From Valencia hispanica (lineage: Eukaryota > Chordata > Actinopteri > Cyprinodontiformes > Valenciidae), in the NCBI GenBank assembly GCA_963556495.2, contig OY747702.1, positions 17,625,403 to 17,689,402 on the forward strand: 64,000 bases of DNA, given 5' to 3'. The position numbers were made by a program, and so were the translations under genes. How positions within the stretch are numbered: position 1 is the first letter of the stretch; each line of letters opens with the position of its first letter. Below are positions 57,580-64,000 of the stretch, in pieces. The notes beneath the pieces were generated by a model that searched no databases, was not told where the DNA came from, and saw only the letters and a list, made by a program, of their open reading frames with translations.

Positions 57580-58425
57580 AAAATCTAACTTTGTTGAACT
57601 CTTGCTAGTAAGCTAAAAATGAGTCGCCATGAAGTTTTTTTGTTTGTTTTTTGTTCTCTTTAGGAGAAGGTTGATACTAAAGATTGGGTTAAATCAACCT
57701 AAAAATGGTTCACAAGAAACAACAAAATAAATCTTCTTCAATGGACATGTCGGTCCTCAGACCATAATTCTTTAGAGGAGCCAGGGTTCTGGAGTAATGC
57801 TCCCACGATTAGTCGATTCGTCACGATGACGTCGACAACCAAAAAATTGCCAGTGACAAATGTAATAATTGATGTCATTTATTTCATTTTCTATTTTACC
57901 CTTGACACACGTGCGCAGTAGTGGCTATCGGGGTCAGCCGTGGCGTCACCAGAATAGTCCAAACAGTATAACGGGAAGCCGGGGAAACGCAGAGTGACAA
58001 ACCAACCCCCATTCAATGACTCTGCACTCTGGACCACATAAAGAGGCCTGATCAAAGATCCGTCTGTCTGCTCCAACCTTTAATGAAGTCCGAGTATTGT
58101 CCAAAGTATTAAGACCTGGCGCCCCAAGAAGAAAAAAACCCTCTTAACATCAGCTTTTCAGTGTGACATTACACTAACACAGCTTAAATTAAGGTTTCGT
58201 GTAAATTTTTTAGAAGAACTGCCAGAAAATGTGGCCGGTACTGTGTGAGACAGAGACCGATTTAAAATCTGATAGATTGAAGATGAACTCATCAATGGGC
58301 AGCAAAGTGGTTTTTATCATCTTACTAAGTGCGAATTGATTTCTTAAATCCTTTTCAAAAGCTTTATCCTCTTTTTTTAAATATTTTATTTATTTATTGA
58401 AAGTTGTTCCCACTATCTCTTTCAG
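57580..58425. other. phf6: phf6 intron 1, right end
   Basis: No supported feature. The acceptor 'ctatctctttcag' ends at 58425. Confidence 0.4.
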
Positions 58426-58459
58426 CAGAGTCTCTGGCAGGAATCAGAAGCTTTTGGCC

Positions 58460-58591
58460 ATGTCCGGACAGAGGAGAGGAGCCGCAGCACGGCTGCCCAA
58501 ATGTGCCTTCTGCAAGAGCAGCCGTGACCTGGAGTGCGGCCAGCTGCTGGTGTCTAACGGCCAGAAGGTGGCAGCCCACCATAAGTGCATG
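58460..58591 (+). CDS. phf6: phf6 coding exon (residues 1-44)
   Basis: Encodes [20 protein letters not shown] to AAHHKCM. The acceptor ends at 58425; the ATG at 58460 is the first in frame. Donor GTGAG at 58592. Confidence 0.93.
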
Positions 58592-61500
58592 GTGAGAGGA
58601 GCTCCTTGTTCTCAACCCCCAAGCCCCCCACCCTGTATTTAAGAGAAATAAGCAGCCTAAATTATAAGCAGTGTTTTCTGTTTGACTTGTGTAGAACGCC
58701 GTAGTGGAAGCGCATTAAAACGTAGTCGCTCTGCGCGTTTAAATACGAGCCAGTTGATGCTTCAAACGAACCAAAGCGTCTTACAAAGATGGACGTGCTT
58801 TCAGATTGAAAGCGGAAAACAATGAAATTCAGGCGCTAGTTGTTCCGTTTCTCCTCTCCGCAGCTTTTCTCTTCGGCTCTGGTTACATCACACTCAGACA
58901 GCGAGAAAATCGGAGGGTTTTCCATCGATGATGTCAAAAAGGAGATCAAGAGGGGAAGCAAACTGGTGAGTTCCCACTTCTCACTGTTTCCATACTAGTG
59001 TTCCACTGAGATGTGGTCTGGAAGCTCCTTTTAAGGACGATCCTGCAACTAGAACCGCTGCTCTGAAATCTACACAAAAACCAATGATGAGCCAAATACA
59101 CTGCTGAGTGATGCATATGATATGAACTTCAAAACAAAGATCCACACATGTTCATGTAGAGCTGTAAATGTGTACAGACACCAGGTAAGCTTGTCTAGAA
59201 CAGGGATTTCACCTCTCTTTGGTAACATGCTGTCTACTTTCCATACCCCTTCATCCACCTTCTTACTTTTTTTTGCAGGTTCTGTATTTACAACTTGGAT
59301 TAGTGTAGAATTGTATAGTGAATGTGTTCATATTTAAATTAGCCAAGAAAGGACTAGGAATCTGGACTTTTGATTGTGAAAAATGTGAGACTTTAGCTTT
59401 TATATAAATGTGTAGGAGCCAAGGTTTTTGTTTGTTTTCCTGCTGTTTGATGGGAGAATGGATCAGTGCTGCAGAGCTGAGTGCAGCATGAGATGTTTGT
59501 TGCTCTAAGGTTTAAATAACTTGTACATAGGGCTCAGCAGGGACACCCCTTGGGTCCAATCAGAGAGAAATACAAACATGTGTGTCAGGAGATCATGTGT
59601 TCACCTCGGGGTGAACACAAAACTTGGTTTGTTTTTGTGAGTTTTGGCATGAGTCAGTTTTAACTCATACCAACAGGTTGATGAATTACTCCCTGCTTTG
59701 TGTGAGCGGGGACAAGACAAACCAACTCAAGAAGCAGTAATCGTACAGTTGCAGTACCCGAGTGAGCCCGCGACACACCGATCAGTTTTCTGGCCGATTT
59801 TAGATACTTTTTGAACTTTGATTTGAAGACAGCCATTTTAGATTATTCAGATTTCCGAACCATATTTTAAGAAAATAGCAGAGAAAAGTATATATATATA
59901 TATATATAAACAAAAATATTGTTCTAGCCTACTGTTTGAGAACACTGATTCATTATTATTAGGACGTTGCCTCTAAACCAGTGTTGGCTGTAATTTCAAG
60001 ACAAAAGATAGCATGATTTAAAAGTTCAGATTTTAGGATCATATATTAGCGCGTTAGCAAGAGCTAGCATGTCTGTTTGTGTTCCCTAGAGCAGTGTTTC
60101 CCAACCTTGCTCCTCAGGGCACACTGCCCTGCATGTTTTACATGTTTCCATGCTGAGTCTGGCCGCCTATTGCTATTTAAGAGTGGTACAAGTTTGGCCC
60201 CAACAGCACAGATGGTCAATGCAGACAGATCCTTGGGATTTTCTATGACAAATTAATATTAGAAATAAACATATTAGACATAACACATGTGTATCTATTA
60301 TTAACCATGCTTTGTTTCTACTTTCATTTGAATGAATGAACATGACTAAATACAGCACAGGTTTTCAGATTGGTAGTGACCCATTTACCATTTTTGTTGC
60401 TGCGAATAGAGATAAAAACACAGACCTAAATAACAAAAAACAGTCGACCCTAAAATATTCTCAAATGTTATGCTTGTCTTTTTACCTTTACTCCCCAAAA
60501 AGTTGAAAGGTCCTTGAGAGGCCAGTTGAAAGCTCAAAAGCCTAAAACGGCAGTTTTACTGTATTCCTTTCAGCCTTCCTGTAATCTTCTTCTCTTTTGC
60601 CCTCCTGCAACATAAATGAATTGCAGAGATGTCTTGTCTTCGACTATAGTTTTTTTTTAAAATAGCTTCTAAATAACATCTGTGCTTCTTCTTAATTTAT
60701 TTTCTAAATATTCTGCTGATACTGAGAATTGCTAAGTAAGTTTTCTTACCCTTAGTAAAAGCCTCTGCCTGTTGGCCCTTTAATATGTGTTCAGTAATTG
60801 GGGAAAAAATAAAAGGATTTTGTGTTTAGAACAGGTTGGTTACAGTGAAACCCTCTCCAGTCTCTACCCAATCTCGGAGCATTTCTAGGATGAAGATAAA
60901 CTCTCTGAACTCTAAGAATGTTAAAAACCTAAACTCTTTCCACTCTTGACCTTGAAAAGTTTGCCAGTTTTCCCACCAGCCAACAGCAGACTTGGTGCAA
61001 CTTCGTCTGCTTTCTGTGGTGATTTCAAAATCAGCTTGCTCCTGTGTAAACCAGGATCATTACAGTTTTGTGCCCTGGCACTTAGCATTATGCATTTTAA
61101 TACAGCTGTATTATAATTTAAATTACTCATACTGATTAATCTAACCAGCTCCCCACTGAACTGTGATTTTGAGACCTGCCTCCTCTGTGATCTACATATC
61201 CCTAAGTTTGACCATTCAGCTCGTCTTTAATTAGAACTTTTTGTTTTGGTCCAAAACTCGTGTAATATGTTGACTTCTTTTTGATGCTTGCTTTTTTTTC
61301 CTTCAGAACAAGAAGGCTTAAGGCCTTGTTTTTATTTATTTCACAATGAGATTTCCTCATAAAAGATTCCGTTGGCCTTGATTATCAAAGAAAGTTGTTT
61401 TAGGATCCCTGTGGAGTTGAATCTATTTTCTTTTAAATGATACTGATTGCATTTATTCAGCTTGATCAGCTTCACAGGTTTTTCATGTCTTAAGTCAGAC

Positions 61501-64000
61501 CTTTGTTCATTCTAAATCTCTGATGCTTTTCCTTTGCAGCCAAATTCCCCTTCAGGAAGACAGTTTGATATTTTAGGGTGGCCTTTCAGAGACCTTAACT
61601 CTGAACAGAAATTATTTACCATATCACCTTTAAACTTCCCATGACTGATTGGATGTTTGCTTTTGTACACCCCCTCAAGTCGTATCTGTGGTTCCCTCCT
61701 TTTCAGATGTGCTCTTCGTGTCACCGACCGGGCGCCACCATCGGCTGTGACGTCAAGACATGCCGTAGGACGTATCACTATTATTGTGCAGTGAATGACA
61801 AAGCCCAGATCAAAGAGAACCCGTCGCAGGGGATTTATCTGTGAGTCGCTTTGTTTCATTGCTCTTTTCGTAGCGATATAAGCAGATGTATTATTCCTTT
61901 GCAAATGCACGAGCCATTCCTGTTTATCTTTGAGTGTTGTAGGGTAGTTGGGTCAGCGGGGAGTCATCAGGTTCACTTACCTTAATTTATTCATTGTGTT
62001 TGTGATTGCAGTGTTTACTGTCGCAAACACCGGGATGCATCTCAGGATGATAGTCAAGGTAAACGAGGAGTTGGCACTCTTTTAAAGTTCAAACCAGATA
62101 TTTACATACACTTCAGAAACAAAAAAATATTTTTCTTCACTGTCAAACAATATTGTTTTAGATAAAAAAATATTAACACGTTTTTTAAAATTTGTGAAAT
62201 GTCAGAGTAAAAAGAGATAATTGAGTATTGTTTTTATTACAATCATCTAGGTCAAAAGTATAATAAACTAAGTTTATTGTGTCTTTAAACACAAAGAAAA
62301 CTCCACATGATTCCATTCTGAGCTTGAGAAGCTTCTGATTGTTTAACTGAGTCAATCTGAGTTAATTGGTCGCACACGTGTGGATGCATATAAAGGCTCA
62401 CCCTAAACGCAGAACCTCTTTCTTTGAATTCATGGGAAAATCAAGAGAAACCACCCAAAACATCAGGAAAAAAATAGTAGACCTCCACAAACATGCCTCA
62501 TCTTTAGGTGTAATTAACAGTTGCTGAAGGTCCCACTTTCATCCGTTCAGACAATAATGCGCAAGTACAAAAACCATGGGAATATACAACCATCACACCA
62601 CTCGGGAAGGAGACTGATTCTAAGTCCCAGAGAGGAACGTTTTTTGGTGCGAAATGCAAAAATCAACCCGAGGAGAAAAGCAAAAGACCATGTGAAGATT
62701 CTGTTTGAAACTAGTTAGACTCTCTCCCTATCCCCGGTGAAACCAGTTCTGTACCACCATGAGCTGTAAGCTTACTCTGGGAGGATGGAGCCATTACTTC
62801 AATGCCACCATAAAAAAGCCAGACTACAGTTTACAACTGCACATGAGGACAAAACTCTTTAATTTCTAGAGACATATCCTGTGGTCTGATAAAACAAAAA
62901 TTGAACTGTTCGGCCAAAATGATAAACGGTATATTTGGAGGGAAAAGGGGGAAGCTTTAAAGCCTCAGAACACCATCCCAACTGTGAAGTACAGAGGTGG
63001 CAGCATAATGTTATGGGGCTGTTTTGCTGCAAAAGGGACTGGTGCACTTCACAAAATAGATGACATCATGAGAAAAGAAGATTATGGGGACATATTGAAG
63101 CAACATGTGAAGACATCAGCCAGGACGTTGAAGCTTGGGGGCAACTGGGTCTTCCAGAAAGACAATGACCCCAAGATGAACTCCAGATTAGAAACAAAGT
63201 GGCTTAAGGTCAACAAAGTCAAGGTATTGGAATGGCTATCACAAAGCCCTGATCTCAGTCCCATAGAAAACTTGTGAGCGGCACTGAAAAGGCAAGAGTG
63301 AGCAAGACGACCTGCAAACCTGACCCAGTTCCACCAGTTCTGTCAAGAGGAGTGGGCCAAGATTCCAGCAAACTGTTGTGGAAAGCTGGTGGAAGGAAAC
63401 GTTTGGTACAAGTGAAATGGTTTCAAGGTAGTACTACCAAATGCTAAATACCAAATGTATATCCTTGATTTTGATAAAGGTAATAAAAAAAATTCATATT
63501 TCTCTCTATCTCTTTACTCTGACATCTCACAAATAAAAGTTTATTTTTATTTATGTAAAATAAAAAGTTTACTCCGATTTGATGTTTGACAGTAAAGATA
63601 AGTTGTTTTTTTTCCTGAATTATATGTAACTATCTGGTTTCAACTGTATGTGTCTAAGTTCTTAGATCTAAGAGTATTTGCCTTTAGTTATGAATATAAA
63701 CTTTTTATCCTGAATCTTTTCCTAGATGAGGAAGAGGAAGGTGTGGCCAACGACTCGGACTCATCGCCTCCACAAAGTCGGGGCAGGGGGAGAATTGAGA
63801 AAAGCAGAGCTAAAGTTGCGTCTCGCGGTCAGTCCGAAGAAACTCGCTCCACTTCCTCCTCACATGCTGCAGATGAAGAGAGCTCCTCTCATGTAAATGC
63901 ACTCATCGGCTTAAAACCGGTTTGTTTTCGTGTCCGTAAGCTTTGTTCACATTTTGACTGGTGTGCTGTGTTTCAGCGGGACAGGTCGCCACTTCGTGCC
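58460..64000 (+). CDS. phf6: PHD finger protein 6, N-terminal part (gene runs off the window)
   Basis: PHF6 is a nuclear and nucleolar chromatin-associated protein with two extended PHD zinc fingers; it interacts with the NuRD complex and is mutated in Borjeson-Forssman-Lehmann syndrome and T-ALL in humans. Coding exons: 58460-58591, 58864-58965, 61707-61840, 62012-62058, 63726-63892 and 63977-64000 and onward. They join in frame to 202 residues so far. The first extended PHD (about residues 12-135) includes [28 protein letters not shown], the [16 protein letters not shown] helix and the [18 protein letters not shown] zinc knuckle. An acidic/basic linker follows ([26 protein letters not shown]). 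The second PHD lies beyond the window. Confidence 0.95.
58864..58965 (+). CDS. phf6: phf6 coding exon (residues 45-78)
   Basis: Encodes [20 protein letters not shown] and [14 protein letters not shown]. Acceptor CTCCGCAG, donor GTGAG. Phase 0. Confidence 0.93.
58966..61706. other. phf6: phf6 intron 3, no gene found
   Basis: Holds one recognisable repeat fragment, 'agcagtgtttcccaacc...cagggcacactgccctgcatg' at about 60091-60140, of a common fish DNA-transposon type, and a short (TA)n at about 59890-59908. No other feature. Confidence 0.45.
61707..61840 (+). CDS. phf6: phf6 coding exon (residues 79-122 and 2 bases)
   Basis: Encodes [36 protein letters not shown] and PSQGIYL. Acceptor TTTTCAG, donor GTGAG. 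Confidence 0.94.
62012..62058 (+). CDS. phf6: phf6 coding exon (residues 123-138 and 1 base)
   Basis: 47-bp exon encoding [15 protein letters not shown] between the acceptor GATTGCAG and the donor GTAAACG. Too short to be seen as an open frame alone. Confidence 0.9.
62085..63646 (+). mobile_element. Decayed Sleeping Beauty-like Tc1 transposon in phf6 intron 5
   Basis: TA at 62083-62084 and 63647-63648 flank inverted ends that carry 'aaaccagata(t/g)ttacata', like the CAGTTGAA...TTTACATACAC ends of Sleeping Beauty relatives. The element is 1562 bp and carries a broken transposase in the same direction as phf6. Confidence 0.88.
62432..63447 (+). pseudogene. Sleeping Beauty-like transposase pseudogene
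   Basis: Recognisable pieces, in order: [20 protein letters not shown], then [20 protein letters not shown] with [11 protein letters not shown] (DNA-binding region), [11 protein letters not shown] (first catalytic Asp), [25 protein letters not shown] (second Asp) and [12 protein letters not shown] (Glu) followed at once by a stop. Frame breaks and further stops make it non-coding. The catalytic residues are still present as isolated motifs. Confidence 0.85.
63726..63892 (+). CDS. phf6: phf6 coding exon (residues 139-194)
   Basis: Linker between the two PHD regions: [28 protein letters not shown] (basic, possible nuclear-localisation role), [20 protein letters not shown]. Acceptor TTTCCTAG, donor GTAAATG. 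Confidence 0.9.
63977..64000 (+). CDS. phf6: phf6 coding exon, start only (residues 195-202)
   Basis: RDRSPLRA follows a TTTCAG acceptor and matches the RDRSPHR region of mammalian PHF6. The window ends here. Confidence 0.85.

Noticed and set aside
1..64000. CRISPR array, operon, phage or bacterial defence system
   Set aside because: The DNA is vertebrate nuclear sequence; no regularly spaced repeats or prokaryotic gene packing.
1..64000. tRNA or rRNA genes
   Set aside because: No tRNA-like A and B box pairs or rRNA sequence was noticed; a covariance-model scan would be needed to exclude them.

Overview
The window is vertebrate nuclear DNA from a ray-finned (teleost) fish, probably a percomorph. 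The evidence is a Rex3-type LINE, many Tc1/mariner and hAT transposons of fish type, GT-AG introns, and coding exons that match vertebrate gpc3, cab39 (MO25) and phf6. There is no bacterial or phage architecture. I cannot name the species. Transposable elements (TEs), many nested in one another, account for most of the recognisable sequence outside the genes.

Layout. 1-3049: 3' part of a frameshifted Ty3/gypsy retrotransposon with its 3' LTR, inserted into a decayed minus-strand LINE (3050-5405). 5.4-22.6 kb: a TE graveyard mixed with unannotated DNA, including a triple nest (Tc1 hit by a LINE derivative and a hAT, 9.9-12.1 kb) and a hAT transposase pseudogene (13-14.8 kb). 22676-22832 (minus): exon 1 of glypican-3; the rest of that gene must lie to the left. 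23.5-36.2 kb: TEs including hATs, decayed Tc1 copies, a 1575-bp element with ~520-bp near-identical inverted arms (28256-29830), a second LINE derivative, and a Rex3 copy with a 13-bp target-site duplication (31.8-33.6 kb). 34.7 kb: an unidentified candidate first exon (minus). 39940-48430 (minus): a complete cab39/MO25 gene, 343 codons in eight coding exons plus a 5'-UTR exon. 51.7-64 kb (plus): phf6, with an inferred 5'-UTR exon and coding exons for residues 1 to ~202; the gene continues off the right edge. Intron 1 of phf6 carries a Tc1 element with an uninterrupted 340-aa transposase and ~250-bp inverted repeats. Intron 5 consists almost entirely of a decayed Sleeping Beauty-like element.

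Gene relationships. gpc3 and phf6 are neighbours on human Xq26, so their presence here, diverging, indicates conserved vertebrate synteny. The MO25-family gene between them is not there in human. The three genes have unrelated functions (cell-surface proteoglycan, kinase-complex scaffold, nuclear zinc-finger protein) and each has its own promoter region. I found no tRNA, rRNA, CRISPR or operon. The most notable observations are the long-inverted-repeat element, the potentially intact Tc1, two MITE copies interrupted at the same internal site by different transposons, and two short 'head-plus-tail' deletion derivatives of one LINE family.
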